A stretch of DNA of 8,127 bases from Bacteroidia bacterium. Its GTDB lineage: Bacteria > Bacteroidota > Bacteroidia > Flavobacteriales > Flavobacteriaceae. The notes under the pieces are model-generated. The model ran no database searches. It saw only the letters and a program-made list of their open reading frames with translations, and was not told the DNA's origin. The stretch covers positions 1 through 8,127 of the forward strand of contig JAUIJW010000098.1 in assembly GCA_030431085.1 (NCBI GenBank), given 5' to 3'. Position 1 is the first letter of the stretch. Each line of letters begins with the position of its first letter. Shown here one piece after another: positions 1-5,500 of this stretch. The position numbers and the translations under genes are program-made.

Positions 1-68
1 CTTTCGCTTTAATTTTTAAGGGAATGGGAATGGGCTGACAGATTTCAGTTTGTTTTTCAGATGGTTAA

Positions 69-575
69 TCAAATTGTAGAACCTTAAAACCTAAAAGTGA
101 AAGGAGTGATCGTTTAGAGAAAAGACGAGTTCTATTGGCGATGGATAAAGACCACATACTTTCAACGTTAAAAACAACCAACAGGATTGTTAACGTTTTG
201 GCCAGTATATATGCTAAAGAAAATGAGTATGATAATTGCTTATTAATTAATGATACTAAGCATATTGTTGAAGCCATTAATGGCAATGTATTTTTGGTAA
301 AAGACAATACAGTCATAACACCACCACTGACAGAAGGTTGCGTTCAAGGTATTATTAGAAAAAATATGATTCAAAGTTTAAAAAAATCTAGTGTATATCA
401 ACTGGAAGAGCGAAAAATATCTCCTTTTGAATTGCTTAAAGCCGACGAAGTTTTTATTACCAATTCTATCATTGGCGTTCAGTCTGTTAAAATATATAGA
501 AAGAAGGTTTATAATACAGAAGTGGGACAAAAAATGGCCCTCTCTTTAAGAGAATTAGCCACTAGTTTAAACTAG
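69..575 (+). pseudogene. class IV aminotransferase (aminodeoxychorismate lyase/BCAT-like), C-terminal half only
   Basis: This is the C-terminal half of a fold-type IV PLP enzyme, the superfamily of branched-chain aminotransferase and 4-amino-4-deoxychorismate lyase. The frame opens at 69 after an in-frame TAA at 66-68. The usual conserved string LSTLKTTNR contains the likely PLP-binding lysine (codon 171-173). It is followed by NCLLIND, the VEAINGNVFLV cofactor-site segment with its conserved Glu, TPPLTEGCVQGIIR, and ISPFELLKADEVFITN. Family members are about 280 residues with the lysine near the middle, so roughly 110-130 N-terminal residues are missing. TTG 135 or ATG 141 could start a 144-146 residue product, but it would lack the small N-terminal domain and is unlikely to be active. 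All three forward frames carry stops between positions 10 and 87, which points to a frameshifted or decayed gene, or to sequence errors. The substrate cannot be assigned. Family assignment is firm; pseudogene status is tentative. Confidence 0.6.
562..575. repeat. Perfect 14-bp palindrome holding the stop codons of two convergent genes
   Basis: CTAGTTTAAACTAG is identical to its own reverse complement. The aminotransferase (+) and yqgE (-) genes both read AGT TTA AAC TAG through it, so both proteins end in Ser-Leu-Asn and both stop at TAG. The overlap is exactly the palindrome. With a TTAA loop it could form only a 5-bp stem and has no U-tract, so it is at best a weak bidirectional terminator. 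Confidence 0.9.
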
Positions 576-1119
576 GGTCTTTAGGGGCATTGGCCCATAT
601 TTTGTAAACACCACCTATTTTAATCAGTTCATTTTTCCAAAAACTTATATGCTCTACTTGAAATAAATTTTTGAATTTATTTTCTCGTACCAACCATGAT
701 GTAGAATCTAACTCACTTTCTAATTGAGACTTACTCCATCCAGAATAACCTAAAAAGAATCGGATATCATCCTTAGATAATTGATTTTGTTGTAGTAAAG
801 ATTGTACACTTTCAAAGTCTCCACCCCAAAAGATACCATTACCAATCTCTATACTATCAGGTATAAGCTGTGGTACGTTATGAACAAAATAGAGGCAATC
901 TTCAGACACCGGACCACCAAAATAGATTTTTAGTTGAGAATCAATCTCCGGCATAATGTCGTTTATAGTGTAAGGAGATGGTTTATTAAAAATAAAACCA
1001 ACAGAACCAGTTTCATTGTGTTCGGATAGTAAAACCACAGATCTATTGAACGAACTATCACTTAAAATAGAAGGTTCGGCAATAAGTAATTTTCCTTTGG
1101 TTGGTTTTAGCGTTGACAT
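562..1119 (-). CDS. yqgE: YqgE/AlgH family protein (DUF179)
   Basis: This 185-residue protein belongs to the YqgE/AlgH (UPF0301/DUF179) family, small cytosolic proteins of unresolved biochemical function. Family marks, in order, are: KGKLLIAEP (8-16), SFNRSVVLLSEHNETGSVGFIFNKP (23-47), the FGGPV segment (67-71), GIFWGGDFE (95-102), and GYSGWSKSQLESEL (124-137, the family's usual GYxGWxxGQLexEl signature). The length is typical and the C-terminus WANAPKDPSLN looks complete. The ATG at 1117-1119 is the natural start; just upstream lies a 10-bp inverted repeat that reaches into the start codon. The gene sits downstream of the HU terminator, so it probably has its own promoter; TATATTTA at about 1145-1138 is an imperfect -7 box. 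The 3' end overlaps the convergent aminotransferase by 14 nt. AlgH was named from alginate regulation in Pseudomonas, but that role should not be carried over here. Confidence 0.93.
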   Translation of the reverse strand: MSTLKPTKGKLLIAEPSILSDSSFNRSVVLLSEHNETGSVGFIFNKPSPYTINDIMPEIDSQLKIYFGGPVSEDCLYFVHNVPQLIPDSIEIGNGIFWGGDFESVQSLLQQNQLSKDDIRFFLGYSGWSKSQLESELDSTSWLVRENKFKNLFQVEHISFWKNELIKIGGVYKIWANAPKDPSLN

Positions 1120-1144
1120 ATTTAATCTTACTTGGATTAAATAT
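1118..1144 (-). promoter_or_regulatory. 10-bp inverted repeat overlapping the yqgE start codon
   Basis: Read on the minus strand, ATATTTAATC (1144-1135) is followed by a 7-nt spacer and then GATTAAATAT (1127-1118). The arms are perfect reverse complements, and the right arm includes the first two bases of the yqgE ATG. The left arm overlaps the best candidate -7 box (TATATTTA). It could be an operator over a promoter or a leader hairpin that hides the start codon. The sequence is very AT-rich, so chance is a real alternative. Existence of the repeat is certain; function is inference. Confidence 0.45.
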
Positions 1145-1161
1145 ACAATAATTATACAAAT

Positions 1162-1190
1162 AAAAAAACTCCCCTAATTTAGGGGAGTTT
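1162..1190 (-). terminator. Rho-independent terminator of the HU gene
   Basis: On the minus strand a 10-bp stem, AAACTCCCCT (1190-1181) with AGGGGAGTTT (1175-1166), closes a 5-nt loop (AAATT). The final T's of the stem continue into a T tract ending at 1162. It starts 23 nt after the HU stop codon, the right position to end a single-gene HU transcript, and lies just upstream of yqgE. There is no matching T tract for the plus strand. Confidence 0.92.
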
Positions 1191-1212
1191 GATAAATTTC
1201 TGAGGTGAAAAA

Positions 1213-1485
1213 TTAGTTTACAGAATCTTTTAATTCAGAACCTGCTTTAAATTTAACAACGCTTCTTGCTGGTATTTTAATGGTAGCACCAGTTTGAGGG
1301 TTTCTTCCATCTCTTGCAGCTCTTTGGCCAACAGAAAAAGAACCAAAACCTACTAAAGATACTTTACCACCACCTTTTAAAGTAGATTTTACGTTATCCA
1401 TTAATGAGTCTAATGCTTTTCCTGCAGCAGCTTTTGAAATTCCTGCGTCTGCAGCCATTGCTTCAACTAAATCTGATTTGTTCAT
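1213..1485 (-). CDS. hup: HU-family nucleoid DNA-binding protein
   Basis: This 90-residue histone-like protein acts as a dimer that binds and bends DNA with little sequence preference, compacting the nucleoid and helping replication, repair and recombination. It starts with the classic MNKSDLVEAMA helix. It then has GFGSF (46-50) at the turn into the beta arms, GRNPQTG (60-66) at the arm tip with the intercalating proline at 63, and IPARSVVKFKAGSELKDSVN at the C-terminus. The length is standard, with no extra Lys/Pro-rich tail of the kind found on some Bacteroidota HU-like proteins. It is a stand-alone unit with a TTG-N19-TATATTTG promoter and about 50 nt of leader upstream, and a strong hairpin terminator downstream, as expected for an abundant protein. 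IHF subunits share this fold, but the sequence reads as HU. The symbol hup is used generically. Confidence 0.96.
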   Translation of the reverse strand: MNKSDLVEAMAADAGISKAAAGKALDSLMDNVKSTLKGGGKVSLVGFGSFSVGQRAARDGRNPQTGATIKIPARSVVKFKAGSELKDSVN

Positions 1486-1541
1486 GATCTTTAATTTTTA
1501 AAATTGGTTAAATATTTTGTAATTGCTTTTTTATAGCGTAA

Positions 1542-1571
1542 CAAATATAGATTTTATAAGGGTTTGCGCAA
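1542..1571 (-). promoter_or_regulatory. Bacteroidota-type promoter of the HU gene
   Basis: On the minus strand, TTG (1571-1569) is followed by 19 nt and then TATATTTG (1549-1542). This fits the Bacteroidota primary-sigma consensus (TTG near -33, TAnnTTTG near -7) exactly. Transcription would start around 1535-1538, giving a leader of roughly 50 nt that is A/T-rich with no Shine-Dalgarno before the ATG at 1485. It is the best-formed promoter in the window. Confidence 0.8.
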
Positions 1572-1678
1572 GTTTTGCCTATAAAAATATAAGAGATTGT
1601 TAATAATTTGAATCAAATTGTTGATAAAGTAGTTTATTTTTCTTTGATTTTAATGGAATGGCAATAACCGTGGGACTT

Positions 1679-2623
1679 TCAAAGCATTTTTGCTTCGTTG
1701 CAAAACTCAAAGCCATTAAGTAAGCTAATAGCATCCATTTTCTTTTTTCCAGCTAACTTCAATTCCAGTATATTGATAAATCCATGCTTTACTGCTACTT
1801 TAATCTCTTTTTTTGTCGTAACGATTTGCCCAACTTCTAATTCATGAGTTTCATTGATAATATTTACCCTATTAATTTTAGTTTCGATAGGGGTGCCGCA
1901 ATTATCAATAATTGTCCAAGCGCTTGGAAAAGGATCTAACCCTCTTACCTTATTTTTAATATGATGTAGGTCTAATGTCCAATCTATTCGGCAATTATCT
2001 TTATTTAATTTAGGAGCAGGCTTTAGATCGGCTTCTGGTTGTTTTATTGTTGTTATCGTATTACCAATGATATGTTCTATGGTTTTAACCACTAATGCAG
2101 CGCCTTTACTCATTAATAAGTCATGTAGTTTTCCAGTATTCATATCACCATCAATATCAACTTGCTCTTGCATAATAATTGCTCCAGTATCAATATTTTC
2201 ATTGATAAAAAAGGTGGTTACACCAGATTTATTTTCACCATTGATAATGGCCCAATGGATAGGGGCAGCCCCTCTATAATCTGGCAATAATGAAGCATGA
2301 AGATTGAAAGTACCGCAACTTGGCATCGACCAAATAATCTTTGGTAACATTCTAAAGGCCACTACTACTTGTAAATCTGCTTTTAGAAGTTTTAACTCCT
2401 CGATAAAGTCTGGATGCTTTAAATTGGTGGGTTGCAATAGATTTAATCCGTTGTCTTTGGCGAATTTTTTAACTGCGGATTCATGTATTTTTCTTCCGCG
2501 CCCAGCAGGTTTGTCAGGTGCCGTAATAACACCAACCACATTATAATTAGCTTTAAGAATGGCTGTCAGAGAACCAACAGCAAAATCTGGAGTACCCATA
2601 AACACAATCCGTAAATCTTTCAT
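1679..2623 (-). CDS. fmt: methionyl-tRNA formyltransferase
   Basis: Fmt transfers a formyl group from 10-formyl-tetrahydrofolate to the amino group of Met-tRNA(fMet), making the initiator tRNA for bacterial translation. The 314-residue product has the full two-domain layout. The N-terminal formyltransferase domain shows IVFMGTPDFAVGSL (6-19), ITAPDKPAGRGRK (33-45) and FNLHASLLPDYRGAAPIHW (106-124). The catalytic trio Asn107, His109 and Asp145 (in NIDTGAI) sits one residue later than E. coli N106/H108/D144. The C-terminal tRNA-binding domain begins near residue 200 (KDNCRIDW, then VRGLDPFPSAWT). The length matches the family. The ATG overlaps the recQ stop as ATGA, so it is the last gene of the NTPase-recQ-fmt operon and probably translationally coupled. 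In many bacteria fmt pairs with def; here the partner is recQ. Confidence 0.97.
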   Translation of the reverse strand: MKDLRIVFMGTPDFAVGSLTAILKANYNVVGVITAPDKPAGRGRKIHESAVKKFAKDNGLNLLQPTNLKHPDFIEELKLLKADLQVVVAFRMLPKIIWSMPSCGTFNLHASLLPDYRGAAPIHWAIINGENKSGVTTFFINENIDTGAIIMQEQVDIDGDMNTGKLHDLLMSKGAALVVKTIEHIIGNTITTIKQPEADLKPAPKLNKDNCRIDWTLDLHHIKNKVRGLDPFPSAWTIIDNCGTPIETKINRVNIINETHELEVGQIVTTKKEIKVAVKHGFINILELKLAGKKKMDAISLLNGFEFCNEAKML

Positions 2624-4515
2624 ATACTAGTTTTTTCAAATTTTTGCTGCGAATTTAACTTTAATGTACCTTTTTCTATCATCAATCTTAAAGTATTTAA
2701 TAATTCTGTACGATTTAACGATGGTTTTATATGTAGCAATTGATCTAAACTCATTGAGGATTCCTTTACTTGACCTAACACCCAATTTTTAATCTCATAG
2801 GTATCTAATGGTTTATCTTTAGATACACATATGTCACAGTTTTCACAATTCTCTTCAACTTGTTCTCCAAAATAAGACTGCAAATATCGATATCTACATT
2901 GTTGTATTTCTAGATAATCAAGCATCATATTTAACTTTAAGAGTTTGATCTTATTACGACGCTTTAAATTTTTATTAATCTTATTGATAAAAAACAGGTC
3001 ATCTCTAGGTTCAAGAAATATTATTTCTGACTTTTGATTAAATAGCTTATAATCAATAATGTTATCCTTAGTTATTTGTTCAAGTAATTGTATGATTTCT
3101 TGTTTAGACTTACCTAGTTTTGCAGCAAGAGTAGCTTCATCTAGATTAACTTTTTGTTCAAATGATCCGCCATAATTTCTAAAAAGTTCCTTTAAAAGAT
3201 TACCATGTATGGGATTTCTATTTTGATAGTTTATGAGAATACGATGATTCACGATGGTTTTAAATGTAGATTTTTTTCTTGAAAATTGAGAAGTGATGAT
3301 TAAACCTTCTAATTCAAATGCTTGCAAAGCATTAAAAGTTTTAACTAGTGGTAAATTATAGGTTTGGCAGAAATGCTTAAAGTCGAAACTTTTAGGGGTA
3401 GGGTCAACATGACCTTTAGAAATTTGATAATAGGTATATATTTTTTCATATACTTTTTTACAAAAAGTTGGATCTACTAAACCTTCTTCGATAAATTTTT
3501 TAATAAAATGTACAGAGCTTGCATTATAAATTAAGTAAGCGCTTGCCTTTTCAATGCTTCTACCAGCTCTACCAATTTCTTGCACGTAATTTTCTAGGCT
3601 ATGCGGAATGTCTAAATGGATTACTTTTTCTACGTTACCTTTGTCTATTCCCATGCCAAAGGCATTGGTAGCAACCATAATATTTGTCTTTTCTGTCATC
3701 CAATTATCCATTGCTGTTTTACGTGAGTCATGATTTAATCCACCGTGATAAAACCCACAACAAAACCCTTGAGCATTTAAATAATGGGCTACTTCAACCG
3801 TTTTCTTTCTAGTCGATACATAAACAATAATTGGAGCCTTAGATTGGTTGAGAATCTGTACAAGACTATCAAGAGAGTTTTCTCTTTTGATCACATTAAT
3901 ATTAATATTTTTTCTATAAAAAGGTGATTTCAATATAGTTAGCGAATCTATGGTAAGGCTTTTTTTTATATCCGCCATAACATCTTTGGTAGCTGTTGCT
4001 GTTAATGCCAACACAGTAGACTCTGGTTTTATATCAAATAATTGAGGTATTTTTAGATAGGATGGCCTAAAATCATGTCCCCATTGCGAAATACAGTGGG
4101 CTTCATCAATAGCGATCAATGAAACATTTAAAGACTTGATTTTATCTTGTATAAAAGAAGAATTAAGTCTTTCTGGTGAAATGTATAAGAACTTATAATC
4201 ACCAAACTGTAGGTTGTCAAAGGCTTGAATGATATCATTGTTTTTGTAGATTGCATGTAAAGCAATAGCTTTAATCCCTCTTTGTTTTAATTGCAAAACC
4301 TGATCCTCCATCAAAGCAATTAAAGGTGAAATCACAATGCCAACCCCTTCACTCATCATTACCGGTAATTGATAACAGATAGATTTGCCACCACCAGTAG
4401 GTAATAGGGCTAGGGTGTGTTTTTGGTGTAATACTTGGTCAATAATTTGTTCTTGAACCGGTAAGAAAGTTGAGAAGCCCCAATATTTCAGTAAAATTTC
4501 TTTAGCGTGAGACAT
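2620..4515 (-). CDS. recQ: RecQ-family ATP-dependent DNA helicase (no HRDC domain, late zinc site)
   Basis: This is a superfamily 2, 3'-5' DNA helicase for recombinational repair and replication-fork processing. The product is 631 residues from ATG 4515. Helicase motifs are intact: motif 0 YWGFSTFLPVQEQII (11-25), Walker A LLPTGGGKS (37-45), SPLIALMEDQ (63-72), DEAH with the RecQ aromatic-rich loop IDEAHCISQWGHDFRPSY (136-153), LALTATAT (169-176), FYHGGL, ATNAFGMGIDK, and motif VI QEIGRAGR (312-319). Four cysteines (540, 557, 560, 563) with spacing C-x16-C-x2-C-x2-C match the RecQ zinc site of E. coli (380/397/400/403) but lie about 160 residues later. The stretch between holds basic, winged-helix-like sequence. 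After the zinc site only about 70 residues remain, with no recognisable HRDC domain. A GTG at 4518 would add one residue; the ATG, overlapping the upstream TGA as TGATG, is preferred. The stop overlaps fmt (ATGA). Confidence 0.93.
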   Translation of the reverse strand: MSHAKEILLKYWGFSTFLPVQEQIIDQVLHQKHTLALLPTGGGKSICYQLPVMMSEGVGIVISPLIALMEDQVLQLKQRGIKAIALHAIYKNNDIIQAFDNLQFGDYKFLYISPERLNSSFIQDKIKSLNVSLIAIDEAHCISQWGHDFRPSYLKIPQLFDIKPESTVLALTATATKDVMADIKKSLTIDSLTILKSPFYRKNININVIKRENSLDSLVQILNQSKAPIIVYVSTRKKTVEVAHYLNAQGFCCGFYHGGLNHDSRKTAMDNWMTEKTNIMVATNAFGMGIDKGNVEKVIHLDIPHSLENYVQEIGRAGRSIEKASAYLIYNASSVHFIKKFIEEGLVDPTFCKKVYEKIYTYYQISKGHVDPTPKSFDFKHFCQTYNLPLVKTFNALQAFELEGLIITSQFSRKKSTFKTIVNHRILINYQNRNPIHGNLLKELFRNYGGSFEQKVNLDEATLAAKLGKSKQEIIQLLEQITKDNIIDYKLFNQKSEIIFLEPRDDLFFINKINKNLKRRNKIKLLKLNMMLDYLEIQQCRYRYLQSYFGEQVEENCENCDICVSKDKPLDTYEIKNWVLGQVKESSMSLDQLLHIKPSLNRTELLNTLRLMIEKGTLKLNSQQKFEKTSI

Positions 4516-5048
4516 CACTTAATCTTATTAAGAATATATGCTTTTCGTTCTTCAATAGTTCCTTTGGGAACAATATTTAAATCGTAGCCCAAAGCCTCAT
4601 AGGTATTTTTAAGATGGTTAAAAATAACCAAAGATTGTTCATAGTTTTCATAACGTTCATTATCAGATTTATAAATTTCTTTCCATGGTGGCATGATAAA
4701 TACATAAGTATACTGGTAAACTTTACTGGTATCTAAGTAAAGATTGGGGTAGTTAACACCAAGATAATTCATATAGCCATGAACATCTGGGATACCTCTG
4801 TCAAAAAAAACAATAGGTGTTTGTTTTAAGTTAGCTTGTTTAAACTGCTCAACCCTGCCCTGCAGTACTTTTTCACTAAACAAAAGAGGGTCTGATAGAA
4901 ATAGTTGTGAAATGCCGGTTTTTTGTGCTTCAATTGTAATTTGTCGAGATATTTCTGGCATGCAGGAATAGTCATCTTTTTCTAATGCTTCTATAACAGC
5001 AGATTTGCCAGTTCCCGGCCCACCGGTAATGACTATTTTTTTTTGCAT
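4515..5048 (-). CDS. Small P-loop NTPase, AAA_28 (NadR-like kinase) family, function unknown
   Basis: This 177-residue predicted cytosolic nucleotide-binding protein of the AAA_28 type resembles the kinase part of NadR and other P-loop kinases. It carries a Walker A motif GGPGTGKS (9-16) directly after a hydrophobic strand. PEISRQI (31-37) is the conserved second helix. IVFFDRGIPD (79-88) is a Walker-B-like strand ending in Asp-Arg-Gly. MPPWKEIYKSDNERYE (119-134) looks like the lid, with basic and acidic residues typical of phosphotransferases. The size suggests one complete domain with no partner-binding extension. It heads an operon with recQ and fmt: its TGA overlaps the recQ ATG by 1 nt (TGATG). 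A -7 box, TAATTTTG (5086-5079), lies about 30 nt upstream of its ATG. The fold suggests kinase or nucleotide-binding activity, but the substrate is unknown. No DNA-binding motif is visible. Confidence 0.88.
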   Translation of the reverse strand: MQKKIVITGGPGTGKSAVIEALEKDDYSCMPEISRQITIEAQKTGISQLFLSDPLLFSEKVLQGRVEQFKQANLKQTPIVFFDRGIPDVHGYMNYLGVNYPNLYLDTSKVYQYTYVFIMPPWKEIYKSDNERYENYEQSLVIFNHLKNTYEALGYDLNIVPKGTIEERKAYILNKIK

Positions 5049-5078
5049 AAATTACGATTTAACTCTGGAGATAGAAGT

Positions 5079-5086
5079 CAAAATTA
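5079..5086 (-). promoter_or_regulatory. Putative -7 box of the NTPase-recQ-fmt operon
   Basis: The minus strand reads TAATTTTG, a match to TAnnTTTG, about 30 nt before the NTPase ATG. No TTG is seen at the usual distance upstream, so the -33 element is weak or absent. It is the only good candidate in the 84-bp divergent spacer for this strand. Confidence 0.45.
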
Positions 5087-5100
5087 AGAAATAAATAATG

Positions 5101-5108
5101 TAAATTTG
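5101..5108 (+). promoter_or_regulatory. Putative -7 box of the DUF493 gene
   Basis: TAAATTTG fits TAnnTTTG and ends 24 nt before the ATG at 5133. No TTG lies at the expected -33 position. It is divergent from, and only 14 nt away from, the opposing box at 5079-5086, so the two promoters overlap and could interfere with each other. Confidence 0.5.
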
Positions 5109-5132
5109 TAAAGTATTACAAAAAGAATTGAC

Positions 5133-5414
5133 ATGTCTAAAGAAGAAGATTTTTATAAAAAGTTAAAATCTAGCCTAAACGAAACAACAAAGTTTCCTAC
5201 TAAATATTTGTATAAATTTATAATTCCGACAGGAAAAGAAAAATTTGGAGAAATAGAAAGTATATTTAATAATTTAGGAGCAGTGATAAACTCTAAAGCT
5301 TCTAAAAATGGTAAGTACACTAGTCTTTCTATTTTGGTTAATATGAAGTCTGCAGATGATGTTATTGCTAAGTATAAAGAAGTTAGCAAGGTTGAAGGTG
5401 TGATATCTTTATGA
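5133..5414 (+). CDS. DUF493 (YbeD-like) family protein
   Basis: This 93-residue cytosolic protein of the DUF493/YbeD family adopts a small ferredoxin-like alpha/beta fold resembling ACT-type regulatory domains in known family structures. No biochemical activity is established. The expected pattern is present: a charged N-terminal helix, a FPTKYLYKFIIPTG strand (21-34) with the family's typical 'FP' start, helix FGEIESIFNN, strands around SKNGKYTSLSILVNMKSADDV (the conserved serine-rich 'gkytSlsv' strand), and a final helix ending EGVISL. The length is normal and the ATG is unambiguous. It is A-rich upstream with no Shine-Dalgarno. It is transcribed away from the NTPase-recQ-fmt operon and is followed, 86 nt later, by the parvulin operon, which has its own possible promoter. 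In E. coli the homologue sits near lipoate genes; none are seen here. Confidence 0.88.
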   Translation: MSKEEDFYKKLKSSLNETTKFPTKYLYKFIIPTGKEKFGEIESIFNNLGAVINSKASKNGKYTSLSILVNMKSADDVIAKYKEVSKVEGVISL

Positions 5415-5446
5415 TTAATTTAACAGTAAGCAAGATTTAATTGAAA

Positions 5447-5454
5447 TACTTTTG
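5447..5454 (+). promoter_or_regulatory. Putative -7 box of the parvulin operon
   Basis: TACTTTTG fits TAnnTTTG and lies 46 nt before the ATG at 5501, inside the 86-bp gap after the DUF493 gene. No clear TTG is present 19 nt upstream. If used, it supports the start at 5501 over the in-frame TTG at 5441, which would lie upstream of the transcript start. No terminator hairpin is visible in the gap, so read-through from DUF493 is also possible. Confidence 0.4.
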
Positions 5455-5500
5455 CCTATGTCATAAAATTACTTCTAAACGATTTGAATTTATTTTTTGC

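Noticed and set aside
100..108. AAAGGAG followed by GTG as a ribosome binding site and start
   Set aside because: The GTG is only a base or two from the purine run and the frame stops at once (GTG ATC GTT TAG). Shine-Dalgarno sites are also not a feature of this genome's other genes.
65..316. Open frame on the minus strand opposite the aminotransferase remnant
   Set aside because: It lies antisense to a clearly homologous coding region, and its translation resembles no family I know.
1605..1619. Inverted repeat AATTTG-AAT-CAAATT downstream of fmt as a terminator
   Set aside because: It has a 6-bp AT-rich stem with a 3-nt loop and no U-tract on the minus strand, which is too weak to call.
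2067..2546. Two open frames on the plus strand inside fmt
   Set aside because: They run opposite strongly conserved Fmt sequence, including the catalytic segment, and show no start signals or recognisable protein features.
4516..4518. GTG at 4518 as start of recQ
   Set aside because: It is possible (4-nt overlap with the NTPase stop), but the adjacent ATG at 4515-4513 in a TGATG arrangement is the more usual start. The difference is one residue.
5153..5389. Open frame on the minus strand within the DUF493 gene
   Set aside because: It is fully antisense to a recognisable family member, and the hydrophobic stretches are a by-product of the complementary strand.
5441..5500. TTG at 5441 as start of the parvulin gene
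   Set aside because: It would put 20 polar residues before the signal peptide and begins upstream of the likely -7 box at 5447-5454. ATG 5501 fits better.
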